Of a stretch of DNA of 64,000 nt, positions 1 to 13,300 are shown in pieces (within the stretch, counting starts at the first letter, position 1; each line of letters starts with the position of its first letter). The stretch covers positions 8,046,934 to 8,110,933 of the forward strand of contig OZ007506.1 of assembly GCA_963931865.1 (NCBI GenBank), read 5' to 3'. The notes under the pieces are model-generated. The model saw only the letters and a program-made list of their open reading frames with translations. It was not told the origin of the DNA and made no database searches. The stretch comes from Axinella damicornis. Lineage: Eukaryota > Porifera > Demospongiae > Axinellida > Axinellidae. Position numbers and translations under genes: made by a program.

Positions 1-267
1 GGTTTATTAGGCCTGTGCAGGTTTCAAGTATCTAGGATACTTGAAATGTGTGAATACGTAACCAGGAATTTTCACGCGAGGTTTCGTTGCCTTCCGTAAG
101 CTTATATGCGTGATCGTTTGATTCCCGACTTATAATAAGTCGGGAATCAAACGATCACGCATATAAGCTTACGGAAGGCAACGAAACCTCGCGTGAAAAT
201 TCCTGGTTTCGTATTCACACATTTCAAGTATCCTAGATACTTGAAACCTGCACAGGCCTAATAAACC
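1..267. repeat. Near-perfect 267-bp palindrome (fold-back, 133-bp arms)
   Basis: The first 133 bases are the reverse complement of bases 135-267, with a single unpaired A at position 134. The only arm difference I see is one base near position 59 (gaatacgTaacc against gaatacgAaacc). Each arm also holds a shorter palindrome (TTCAAGTATC...GATACTTGAA, about 23-47 and 221-246). The phrase CACATTTCAAG recurs in the hairpin cluster near 50.4-51.1 kb on the other side of the satellite, so it may belong to that family. It could be a fold-back MITE, the end of a longer inverted repeat starting before the window, or an assembly chimera. No target-site duplication can be checked because base 1 is the window edge. 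Confidence 0.9.
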
Positions 268-350
268 CTAACTGCACATTGTTCCGTCGCTGTAAGTTTA
301 AATATATGCACGATCCGTCGATCGTATCCACATTTCATTTTGATCTGCGA
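268..350. other. Short unique spacer between palindrome and satellite
   Basis: This is 83 bp of non-repetitive sequence. A single CCCTAA occurs at 266-271, but it is one isolated unit and does not indicate a telomere. I see no gene or regulatory signal. The satellite starts abruptly at CCTGGCTCTACC. Confidence 0.6.
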
Positions 351-1384
351 CCTGGCTCTACCTCTGCTCTACCTCTGCTCTACCTGGCTCTACCTCTGCT
401 CTACCTCTGCTCTACCTGGCTCTACCTCTGCTCTACCTCTGCTCTACCTGGCTCTACCTCTGCTCTATCTCTGCTCTAACTGGCTCTACCTGGCTCTACC
501 TCTGCTCTACCTGGCTCTACCTCTGCTCTACTTGGCTCTACCTCTGCTCTACCTCTGCTTAACCTGGCTCTACCTCTGCTCTACCTCTGCTCTACCTGGC
601 TCTACCTCTGCTCTACCTGGCTCTACCTCTGCTCTACCTGGCTCTACCTGGCTCTACTTCTGCTCTACCTGGCTCTACCTCTGCTCTACCTGGCTCTACC
701 TCTGCTCTACCTGGCTCTACCTCTCCTCTACCTCTGCTCTACCTGGCTCTACCTCTGCTCTACCTCTGCTCTACCTGGCTCTACCTGGCTCTACCTCTGC
801 TCTACCTGGCTCTACCTCTGCTCTACCTGGCTCTACCTCTGCTCTACCTCTGCTCTACCTGGCTCTACCTCTGCTCTACCTCTGCTCTACCTGGCTCTAC
901 CTCTGCTCTACCTGGCTCTACCTCTGCTCTACCTGGCTCTACCTCTGCTCTACCTGGCTCTACCTGGCTCTACTTCTGCTCTACCTGGCTCTACCTCTGC
1001 TCTACCTGGCTCTACCTCTGCTCTACCTGGCTCTACCTCTGCTCTACCTGGCTCTACCTCTGCTCTACCTCTGCTCTACCTGGCTCTACCTGGCTCTACC
1101 TCTGCTCTACCTGGCTCTACCTCTGCTCTACCTGGCTCTACCTCTGCTCTACCTCTGCTCTACCTGGCTCTACCTCTGCTCTACCTCTGCTCTACCTGGC
1201 TCTACCTCTGCTCTACCTGGCTCTACCTCTGATCTACCTGGCTCTACCTGGCTCTACCTCTGCTCTACCTGGCTCTACCTCTGCTCTACCTGGCTCTACC
1301 TCTGCTCTACCTGGCTCTACCTCTGCTCTACCACTGCTCTACCTGGCTCTACCTCTGCTCTACCTGGCTCTACCTCTGCTCTAC

Positions 1385-4300
1385 CTGCCTCTACCTGGCT
1401 CTATATACCTCTGCTCTACCTGGCTCTACCTCTGCTCTACCTGGCTCTACCTCTGCTCTACCTCTGCTCTACCTGGCTCTACCTCTGCTCTACCTCTGCT
1501 CTACCTCTGCTCTACCTGGCTCTACCTGGCTCTACCTCTGCTCTACCTGGCTCTACCTCTGCTCTACCTGGCTCTACCTCTGCTATACCTCTGCTCTACC
1601 TGGCTCTACCTCTGCTCTAACTGGCTCTACCTCTGCTCTACCTGGCTCTACCTGGCTCTACCTCTGCTCTACCTGGCTCTACCTCTGCTCTACCTGGCTC
1701 TACCTCTGCTCTACCACTGCTCTACCTGGCTCTACCTCTGCTCTACCTGGCTCTACCTCTGCTCTACCTGCCTCTACCTGGCTCTATATACCTCTGCTCT
1801 ACCTGGCTCTACCTCTGCTCTACCTGGCTCTACCTCTGCTCTACCTCTGCTCTACCTGGCTCTACCTCTGCTCTACCTCTGCTCTACCTGGCTCTACCTC
1901 TGCTCTACCTCTGCTCTACCTGGCTCTACCTCTGCTCTACCTGGCTCTACCTCTGCTCTACCTGGCTCTACCTCTGCTCTACCTGGCTCTACCTGGCTCT
2001 ACCTCTGCTCTACCTGGCTCTACCTCTGCTCTACCTGGCTCTACCTCTGCTCTACCTGGCTCTACCTCTGCTCTACCACTGCTCTACCTGGCTCTACCTC
2101 TGCTCTACCTGGCTCTACCTCTGCTCTACCTGCCTCTACCTGGCTCTATATACCTCTGCTCTACCTGGCTCTACCTCTGCTCTACCTGGCTCTACCTCTG
2201 CTCTACCTCTGCTCTACCTGGCTCTACCTCTGCTCTACCTCTGCTCTACCTCTGCTCTACCTGGCTCTACCTGGCTCTACCTCTGCTCTACCTGGCTCTA
2301 CCTCTGCTCTACCTGGCTCTACCTCTGCTATACCTCTGCTCTACCTGGCTCTACCTCTGCTCTACCTGGCTCTACCTCTGCTCTACCTGGCTCTACCTGG
2401 CTCTACCTCTGCTCTACCTGGCTCTACCTCTGCTCTACCTGGCTCTACCTCTGCTCTACCACTGCTCTACCTGGCTCTACCTCTGCTCTACCTGGCTCTA
2501 CCTCTGCTCTACCTGCCTCTACCTGGCTCTATATACCTCTGCTCTACCTGGCTCTACCTCTGCTCTACCTGGCTCTACCTCTGCTCTACCTCTGCTCTAC
2601 CTGGCTCTACCTCTGCTCTACCTCTGCTCTACCTGGCTCTACCTCTGCTCTACCTCTGCTCTACCTGGCTCTACCTCTGCTCTACCTGGCTCTACCTCTG
2701 CTCTACCTGGCTCTACCTGGCTTTACCTCTGCTCTACCTGGCTCTACCTCTGCTCTACCTGGCTCTACCTCTGCTCTACCTCTGCTCTACCTGGCTCTAC
2801 CTCTGCTCTTCCTCTGCTCTACCTGGCTCTACCTCTGCTCTACCTGGCTCTACCTCTGCTCTACCTGGCTCTACCTGGCTCTACCTCTGCTCTACCTGGC
2901 TCTACCTGGCTCTACCTCTGCTCTACCTGGCTCTACCTCTGCTCTACCTGGCTCTACCTCTGCTCTACCACTGCTCTACCTGGCTCTACCTCTGCTCTAC
3001 CTGCCTCTACCTGGCTCTATATACCTCTGCTCTACCTCTGCTCTACCTGGCTCTACCTCTGCACTACCTGGCTCTACCTCTGCTCTACCTGGCTCTACCT
3101 GGCTCTACCTCTGCTCTACCTGGCTCTACCTCTGCTCTACCTGGCTCTACCTCTGCTCTACCTCTACTCTACCTGGCTCTACCTCTGCTCTACCTCTGCT
3201 CTACCTGGCTCTACCTGGCTCTACCTCTGCTCTACCTGGCTCTACCTCTGCTCTACCTGGCTCTACCTCTGCTCTACCTGGCTCTACCTCTGCTCTACCT
3301 GGCTCTACCTCTGCTCTACCTGGCTCTACCTCTGCTCTACCTGGCTCTACCTCTGCTCTACCTCTGCTCTACCTGGCTCTACCTGGCTCTACCTCTGCTC
3401 TACCTCTGCTCTACCTGGCTCTACCTCTGCTCTACCTCTGCTCTACCTAGCTCTACCTCTGCTCTACCTGGCTCTACCTCAGCTCTACCTGGCTCTACCT
3501 GGCTCTACCTCTGCTCTACCTGGCTCTACCTTTGCTCTACCTGGCTCTACCTCTGCTCTACCACTGCTCTACCTGGCTCTACCTCTGCTCTACCTGGCTC
3601 TACCTCTGCTCTACCTGGCTCTACCTCTGCTCTACCTCTGCTCTACCTGGCTCTACCTCTGCTCTACCTCTGCTCTACCTGGCTCTACCTCTGCTCTACC
3701 TCTGCTCTACCTGGCTCTACCTCTGCTCTACCTGGCTCTACCTCTGCTCTATCCTCTGCTCTACCTCTGCTCTACCTGGCTCTACCTGGCTCTACCTCTG
3801 CTCTACCTGGCTCTACCTCTGCTCTACCTGGCTCTACCTCTGCTATACCTCTGCTCTACCTGGCTCTACCTCTGCTCTACCTGGCTCTACCTCTGCTCTA
3901 CCTGGCTCTACCTGGCTCTACCTCTGCTCTACCTGGCTCTACCTCTGCTCTACCTGGCTCTACCTCTGCTCTACCTGGCTCTACCTCTGCTCTACCACTG
4001 CTCTACCTGGCTCTACCTCTGCTCTACCTGGCTCTACCTCTGCTCTACCTGCCTCTACCTGGCTCTATATACCTCTGCTCTACCTGGCTCTACCTCTGCT
4101 CTACCTGGCTCTACCTCTGCTCTACCTCTGCTCTACCTGGCTCTACCTCTGCTCTACCTCTGCTCTACCTGGCTCTACCTCTGCTCTACCTCTGCTCTAC
4201 CTGGCTCTACCTCTGCTCTACCTGGCTCTACCTCTGCTCTACCTGGCTCTACCTGGCTTTACCTCTGCTCTACCTGGCTCTACCTCTGCTCTACCTGGCT

Positions 4301-7300
4301 CTACCTCTGCTCTACCTCTGCTCTACCTGGCTCTACCTCTGCTCTACCTCTGCTCTACCTGGCTCTACCTCTGCTCTACCTGGCTCTACCTCTGCTCTAC
4401 CTGGCTCTACCTGGCTCTACCTCTGCTCTACCTGGCTCTACCTGGCTCTACCTCTGCTCTACCTGGCTCTACCTCTGCTCTACCTGGCTCTACCTCTGCT
4501 CTACCACTGCTCTACCTGGCTCTACCTCTGCTCTACCTGCCTCTACCTGGCTCTATATACCTCTGCTCTACCTCTGCTCTACCTGGCTCTACCTCTGCTC
4601 TACCTGGCTCTACCTCTGCTCTACCTGGCTCTACCTGGCTCTACCTCTGCTCTACCTGGCTCTACCTCTGCTCTACCTGGCTCTACCTCTGCTCTACCTC
4701 TGCTCTACCTGGCTCTACCTCTGCTTTACCTCTGCTCTACCTGGCTCTACCTCTGCTCTACCTGGCTCTACCTCTGCTCTACCTGGCTCTACCTCTGCTC
4801 TACCTGGCTCTACCTCTGCTCTACCTGGCTCTACCTCTGCTCTACCTGGCTCTACCTCTGCTCTACCTCTGCTCTACCTGGCTCTACCTGGCTCTACCTC
4901 TGCTCTACCTCTGCTCTACCTGGCTCTACCTCTGCTCTACCTCTGCTCTACCTAGCTCTACCTCTGCTCAACCTGGCTCTACCTCAGCTCTACCTGGCTC
5001 TACCTGGCTCTACCTCTGCTCTACCTGGCTCTACCTCTGCTCTACCTGGCTCTACCTCTGCTCTACCACTGCTCTACCTGGCTCTACCTCTGCTCTACCT
5101 GGCTCTACCTCTGCTCTACCTGGCTCTACCTCTGCTCTACCTCTGCTCTACCTGGCTCTACCTCTGCTCTACCTCTGCTCTACCTGGCTCTACCTCTGCT
5201 CTACCTCTGCTCTACCTGGCTCTACCTCTGCTCTACCTGGCTCTACCTCTGCTCTACCTGGCTCTACCTGGCTTTACCTCTGCTCTACCTGGCTCTACCT
5301 CTGCTCTACCTGGCTCTACCTCTGCTCTACCTCTGCTCTACCTGGCTCTACCTCTGCTCTACCTCTGCTCTACCTGGCTCTACCTCTGCTCTACCTGGCT
5401 CTACCTCTGCTCTACCTGGCTCTACCTGGCTCTACCTCTGCTCTACCTGGCTCTACCTGGCTCTACCTCTGCTCTACCTGGCTCTACCTCTGCTCTACCT
5501 GGCTTTACCTCTGCTCTACCACTGCTCTACCTGGCTCTACCTCTGCTCTACCTGCCTCTACCTGGCTCTATATACCTCTGCTCTACCTCTGCTCTACCTG
5601 GCTCTACCTCTGCTCTACCTGGCTCTACCTCTGCTCTACCTGGCTCTACCTGGCTCTACCTCTGCTCTACCTGGCTCTACCTCTGCTCTACCTGGCTCTA
5701 CCTCTGCTCTACCTGGCTCTACCTCTGCTCTACCACTGCTCTACCTGGCTCTACCTCTGCTCTACCTGGCTCTACCTCTGCTCTACCTGGCTCTACCTCT
5801 GCTCTACCTCTGCTCTACCTGGCTCTACCTCTGCTCTACCTCTGCTCTACCTGGCTCTACCTCTGCTCTACCTGGCTCTACCTCTGCTCTACCTGGCTCT
5901 ACCTCTGCTCTACCTCTGCTCTACCTGGCTCTACCTCTGCTCTACCTCTGCTCTAGCTGGCTCTACCTGGCTCTACCTCTGCTCTACCTGGCTCTACCTC
6001 TGCTCTACCTGGCTCTACCTCTGCTCTACCTCTGCTTAACCTGGCTGTACCTCTGCTCTACCTCTGCTTTACCTGGCTCTACCTCTGCTCTACCTGTCTC
6101 TACCTCTGCTCTACCTGGCACTACCTGGCTCTACCTCTGCTCTACCTGGCTCTACCTCTGCTCTACCTGGCTCTACCTCTGCTCTACCTCTGCTCTACCT
6201 GGCTCTACCTCTGCTCTACCTCTGCTCTACCTGGCTCTACCTGACTCTACCTCTGCTCTACCTGGCTCTACCTCTGCTCTACCTGGCTCTACCTCTGCTC
6301 TACCTCTGCTTTACCTGGCTCTACCTCTGCTCTACCTCTGCTCTACCTGGCTCTACCTCTGCTCTACCTGGCTCTACCTCTGCTCTACCTGGCTCTACCT
6401 CTGCTCTACCTGGCTCTACCTGGCTCTACCTCTGCTCTACCTCTGCTCTACCTGGCTCTACCTTTGCTCTACCTGGCTCTACCTCTGCTCTACCTGGCTC
6501 TACCTCTGCTCTACCACTGCTCTACCTGGCTCTACCTCTGCTCTACCTGGCTCTACCTCTGCTCTACCTGCCTCTACCTGGCTCTATATACCTCTGCTCT
6601 ACCTGGCTCTACCTCTGCTCTACCTGGCTCTACCTCTGCTCTACCTCTGCTCTACCTGGCTCTACCTCTGCTCTACCTCTGCTCTACCTGGCTCTACCTC
6701 TGCTCTACCTCTGCTCTACCTGGCTCTACCTCTGCTCTACCTGGCTCTACCTCTGCTCTACCTCTGCTCTACCTCTGCTCTACCTGGCTCTACCTGGCTC
6801 TACCTCTGCTCTACCTGGCTCTACCTCTGCTCTACCTGGCTCTACCTCTGCTCTACCACTGCTCTACCTGGCTCTACCTCTGCTCTACCTGGCTCTACCT
6901 CTGCTCTACCTGCCTCTACCTGGCTCTATATACCTCTGCTCTACCTGGCTCTACCTCTGCTCTACCTGGCTCTACCTCTGCTCTACCTCTGCTCTACCTG
7001 GCTCTACCTCTGCTCTACCTCTGCTCTACCTGGCTCTACCTCTGCTCTACCTCTGCTCTACCTGGCTCTACCTCTGCTCTACCTGGCTCTACCTCTGCTC
7101 TACCTGGCTCTACCTGGCTTTACCTCTGCTCTACCTGGCTCTACCTCTGCTCTACCTGGCTCTACCTCTGCTCTACCTCTGCTCTACCTGGCTCTACCTC
7201 TGCTCTACCTCTGCTCTACCTGGCTCTACCTCTGCTCTACCTGGCTCTACCTGGCTCTACCTCTGCTCTACCTGGCTCTACCTGGCTCTACCTCTGCTCT

Positions 7301-10300
7301 ACCTGGCTCTACCTCTGCTCTACCTGGCTCTACCTCTGCTCTACCACTGCTCTACCTGGCTCTACCTCTGCTCTACCTGCCTCTACCTGGCTCTATATAC
7401 CTCTGCTCTACCTCTGCTCTACCTGGCTCTACCTCTGCTCTACCTGGCTCTACCTCTGCTCTACCTGGCTCTACCTGGCTCTACCTCTGCTCTACCTGGC
7501 TCTACCTCTGCTCTACCTGGCTCTACCTCTGCTCTACCTCTGCTCTACCTGGCTCTACCTCTGCTTTACCTCTGCTCTACCTGGCTCTACCTGGCTCTAC
7601 CTCTGCTCTACCTGGCTCTACCTCTGCTCTACCTGGCTCTACCTCTGCTCTACCTGGCTCTACCTCTGCTCTACCTGGCTCTACCTCTGCTCTACCTGGC
7701 TCTACCTCTGCTCTACCTGGCTCTACCTCTGCTCTACCTCTGCTCTACCTGGCTCTACCTGGCTCTACCTCTGCTCTACCTCTGCTCTACCTGGCTCTAC
7801 CTCTGCTCTACCTCTGCTCTACCTAGCTCTACCTCTGCTCAACCTGGCTCTACCTCAGCTCTACCTGGCTCTACCTGGCTCTACCTCTGCTCTACCTGGC
7901 TCTACCTCTGCTCTACCTGGCTCTACCTCTGCTCTACCACTGCTCTACCTGGCTCTACCTCTGCTCTACCTGGCTCTACCTCTGCTCTACCTGGCTCTAC
8001 CTCTGCTCTACCTCTGCTCTACCTGGCTCTACCTCTGCTTTACCTCTGCTCTACCTGGCTCTACCTGGCTCTACCTCTGCTCTACCTGGCTCTACCTCTG
8101 CTCTACCTGGCTCTACCTCTGCTCTACCTGGCTCTACCTCTGCTCTACCTGGCTCTACCTCTGCTCTACCTGGCTCTACCTCTGCTCTACCTGGCTCTAC
8201 CTCTGCTCTACCTCTGCTCTACCTGGCTCTACCTGGCTCTACCTCTGCTCTACCTCTGCTCTACCTGGCTCTACCTCTGCTCTACCTCTGCTCTACCTAG
8301 CTCTACCTCTGCTCAACCTGGCTCTACCTCAGCTCTACCTGGCTCTACCTGGCTCTACCTCTGCTCTACCTGGCTCTACCTCTGCTCTACCTGGCTCTAC
8401 CTCTGCTCTACCACTGCTCTACCTGGCTCTACCTCTGCTCTACCTGGCTCTACCTCTGCTCTACCTGGCTCTACCTCTGCTCTACCTCTGCTCTACCTGG
8501 CTCTACCTCTGCTCTACCTCTGCTCTACCTGGCTCTACCTCTGCTCTACCTCTGCTCTACCTGGCTCTACCTCTGCTCTACCTGGCTCTACCTCTGCTCT
8601 ACCTGGCTCTACCTGGCTTTACCTCTGCTCTACCTGGCTCTACCTCTGCTCTACCTGGCTCTACCTCTGCTTTACCTCTGCTCTACCTGGCTCTACCTCT
8701 GCTCTACCTCTGCTCTACCTGGCTCTACCTCTGCTCTACCTGGCTCTACCTCTGCTCTACCTGGCTCTACCTGGCTCTACCTCTGCTCTACCTGGCTCTA
8801 CCTGGCTCTACCTCTGCTCTACCTGGCTCTACCTCTGCTCTACCTGGCTCTACCTCTGCTTTACCACTGCTCTACCTGGCTCTACCTCTGCTCTACCTGC
8901 CTCTACCTGGCTCTATATACCTCTGCTCTACCTCTGCTCTACCTGGCTCTACCTCTGCTCTACCTGGCTCTACCTCTGCTCTACCTGGCTCTACCTGGCT
9001 CTACCTCTGCTCTACCTGGCTCTACCTCTGCTCTACCTGGCTCTACCTCTGCTCTACCTCTGCTCTACCTGGCTCTACCTCTGCTTTACCTCTGCTCTAC
9101 CTGGCTCTACCTGGCTCTACCTCTGCTCTACCTGGCTCTACCTCTGCTCTACCTGGCTCTACCTCTGCTCTACCTGGCTCTACCTCTGCTCTACCTGGCT
9201 CTACCTCTGCTCTACCTGGCTCTACCTCTGCTCTACCTGGCTCTACCTCTGCTCTACCTCTGCTCTACCTGGCTCTACCTGGCTCTACCTCTGCTCTACC
9301 TCTGCTCTACCTGGCTCTACCTCTGCTCTACCTCTGCTCTACCTAGCTCTACCTCTGCTCAACCTGGCTCTACCTCAGCTCTACCTGGCTCTACCTGGCT
9401 CTACCTCTGCTCTACCTGGCTCTACCTCTGCTCTACCTGGCTCTACCTCTGCTCTACCACTGCTCTACCTGGCTCTACCTCTGCTCTACCTGGCTCTACC
9501 TCTGCTCTACCTGGCTCTACCTCTGCTCTACCTCTGCTCTACCTGGCTCTACCTCTGCTCGACCTCTGCTCTACCTGGCTCTACCTCTGCTCTACCTGGC
9601 TCTACCTCTGCTCTACCTGGCTCTACCTCTGCTCTACCTCTGCTCTACCTGGCTCTACCTCTGCTCTACCTCTGCTCTACCTGGCTCTACCTGGCTCTAC
9701 CTCTGCTCTACCTGGCTCTACCTCTGCTCTACCTCTGCTTAACCTGGCTCTACCTCTGCTCTACCTCTGCTTTACCTGGCTCTACCTCTGCTCTACCTGG
9801 CTCTACCTCTGCTCTACCTGGCTCTACCTGGCTCTACCTCTGCTCTACCTGGCTCTACCTCTTCTCTACCTGGCTCTACCTCTGCTCTACCTGGCTCTAC
9901 CTCTGCTCTACCTCTGCTCTACCTGGCTCTACCTCTGCTCTACCTCTGCTCTACCTGGCTCTACCTGACTCTACCTCTCCTCTACCTGGCTCTACCTCTG
10001 CTCTACCTGGCTCTACCTCTGCTCTACCTCTGCTCTACCTGGCTCTACCTCTGCTCTACCTCTGCTCTACCTGGCTCTACCTCTGCTCTACCTGGCTCTA
10101 CCTCTGCTCTACCTGGCTCTACCTGGCTCTACCTCTGCTCTACCTGGCTCTACCTGGCTCTACCTCTGCTCTACCTGGCTCTACCTCTGCTCTACCTGGC
10201 TCTACCTCTGCTCTACCACTGCTCTACCTGGCTCTACCTCTGCTCTACCTGGCTCTACCTCTGCTCTACCTGCCTCTACCTTGCTCTATATACCTCTGCT

Positions 10301-13300
10301 CTACCTGGCTCTACCTCTGCTCTACCTGGCTCTACCTCTGCTCTACCTCTGCTCTACCTGGCTCTACCTCTGCTCTACCTCTGCTCTACCTGGCTCTACC
10401 TCTGCTCTACCTCTGCTCTACCTGGCTCTACCTCTGCTCTACCTGGCTTTTACCTCTGCTCTACCTGGCTCTACCTCTGCTCTACCTGGCTTTACCTCTG
10501 CTCTACCTGGCTCTACCTGGCTCTACCTCTGCTCTACCTGGCTCTACCTCTGCTCTACCTGGCTCTACCTCTGCTCTACCACTGCTCTACCTGGCTCTAC
10601 CTCTGCTCTACCTGGCTCTACCTCTGCTCTACCTGCCTCTACCTGGCTCTATATACCTCTGCTCTACCTGGCTCTACCTCTGCTCTACCTGGCTCTACCT
10701 CTGCTCTACCTCTGCTCTACCTGGCTCTACCTCTGCTCTACCTCTGCTCTACCTGGCTCTACCTCTGCTCTACCTCTGCTCTACCTGGCTCTACCTCTGC
10801 TCTACCTGGCTCTACCTCTGCTCTACCACTGCTCTACCTGGCTCTACCTCTGCTCTACCTGGCTCTACCTCTGCTCTACCTGGCTCTACCTCTGCTCTAC
10901 CTCTGCTCTACCTGGCTCTACCTCTGCTCGACCTCTGCTCTACCTGGCTCTACCTCTGCTCTACCTGGCTCTACCTCTGCTCTACCTGGCTCTACCTCTG
11001 CTCTACCTCTGCTCTACCTGGCTCTACCTCTGCTCTACCTCTGCTCTACCTGGCTCTACCTGGCTCTACCTCTGCTCTACCTGGCTCTACCTCTGCTCTA
11101 CCTCTGCTTAACCTGGCTCTACCTCTGCTCTACCTCTGCTTTACCTGGCTCTACCTCTGCTCTACCTGGCTCTACCTCTGCTCTACCTGGCTCTACCTGG
11201 CTCTACCTCTGCTCTACCTGGCTCTACCTCTTCTCTACCTGGCTCTACCTCTGCTCTACCTGGCTCTACCTCTGCTCTACCTCTGCTCTACCTGGCTCTA
11301 CCTCTGCTCTACCTCTGCTCTACCTGGCTCTACCTGACTCTACCTCTCCTCTACCTGGCTCTACCTCTGCTCTACCTGGCTCTACCTCTGCTCTACCTCT
11401 GCTCTACCTGGCTCTACCTCTGCTCTACCTCTGCTCTACCTGGCTCTACCTCTGCTCTACCTGGCTCTACCTCTGCTCTACCTGGCTCTACCTGGCTCTA
11501 CCTCTGCTCTACCTGGCTCTACCTGGCTCTACCTCTGCTCTACCTGGCTCTACCTCTGCTCTACCTGGCTCTACCTCTGCTCTACCACTGCTCTACCTGG
11601 CTCTACCTCTGCTCTACCTGGCTCTACCTCTGCTCTACCTGCCTCTACCTGGCTCTTTATACCTCTGCTCTACCTGGCTCTACCTCTGCTCTACCTGGCT
11701 CTACCTCTGCTCTACCTCTGCTCTACCTGGCTCTACCTCTGCTCTACCTCTGCTCTACCTGGCTCTACCTCTGCTCTACCTCTGCTCTACCTGGCTCTAC
11801 CTCTGCTCTACCTGGCTTTTACCTCTGCTCTACCTGGCTCTACCTCTGCTCTACCTCTGCTCTACCTGGCTCTACCTCTGCTCTACCTCTGCTCTACCTG
11901 GCTCTACCTCTGCTCTACCTGGCTTTTACCTCTGCTCTACCTGGCTCTACCTCTGCTCTACCTGGCTTTACCTCTGCTCTACCTGGCTCTACCTGGCTCT
12001 ACCTCTGCTCTACCTGGCTCTACCTCTGCTCTACCTGGCTCTACCTCTGCTCTACCACTGCTCTACCTGGCTCTACCTCTGCTCTACCTGGCTCTACCTC
12101 TGCTCTACCTGCCTCTACCTGGCTCTATATACCTCTGCTCTACCTGGCTCTACCTCTGCTCTACCTGGCTCTACCTCTGCTCTACCTCTGCTCTACCTGG
12201 CTCTACCTCTGCTCTACCTCTGCTCTACCTGGCTCTACCTCTGCTCTACCTCTGCTCTACCTGGCTCTACCTCTGCTCTACCTGGCTCTACCTCTGCTCT
12301 ACCACTGCTCTACCTGGCTCTACCTCTGCTCTACCTGGCTCTACCTCTGCTCTACCTGGCTCTACCTCTGCTCTACCTCTGCTCTACCTGGCTCTACCTC
12401 TGCTCGACCTCTGCTCTACCTGGCTCTACCTCTGCTCTACCTGGCTCTACCTCTGCTCTACCTGGCTCTACCTCTGCTCTACCTCTGCTCTACCTGGCTC
12501 TACCTCTGCTCTACCTCTGCTCTACCTGGCTCTACCTGGCTCTACCTCTGCTCTACCTGGCTCTACCTCTGCTCTACCTCTGCTTAACCTGGCTCTACCT
12601 CTGCTCTACCTCTGCTTTACCTGGCTCTACCTCTGCTCTACCTGGCTCTACCTCTGCTCTACCTGGCTCTACTTGGCTCTACCTCTGCTCTACCTGGCTC
12701 TACCTCTTCTCTACCTGGCTCTACCTCTGCTCTACCTGGCTCTACCTCTGCTCTACCTCTGCTCTACCTGGCTCTACCTCTGCTCTACCTCTGCTCTACC
12801 TGGCTCTACCTGACTCTACCTCTCCTCTACCTGGCTCTACCTCTGCTCTACCTGGCTCTACCTGACTCTACCTCTCCTCTACCTGGCTCTACCTCTGCTC
12901 TACCTGGCTCTACCTCTGCTCTACCTCTGCTCTACCTGGCTCTACCTCTGCTCTACCTCTGCTCTACCTGGCTCTACCTCTGCTCTACCTGGCTCTACCT
13001 CTGCTCTACCTGGCTCTACCTGGCTCTACCTCTGCTCTACCTGGCTCTACCTGGCTCTACCTCTGCTCTACCTGGCTCTACCTCTGCTCTACCTGGCTCT
13101 ACCTCTGCTCTACCACTGCTCTACCTGGCTCTACCTCTGCTCTACCTGGCTCTACCTCTGCTCTACCTGCCTCTACCTGGCTCTATATACCTCTGCTCTA
13201 CCTGGCTCTACCTCTGCTCTACCTGGCTCTACCTCTGCTCTACCTCTGCTCTACCTGGCTCTACCTCTGCTCTACCTCTGCTCTACCTGGCTCTACCTCT

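Noticed and set aside
260..275. Telomere repeat (CCCTAA) at the left end
   Set aside because: Only one unit is present and it is not in tandem.
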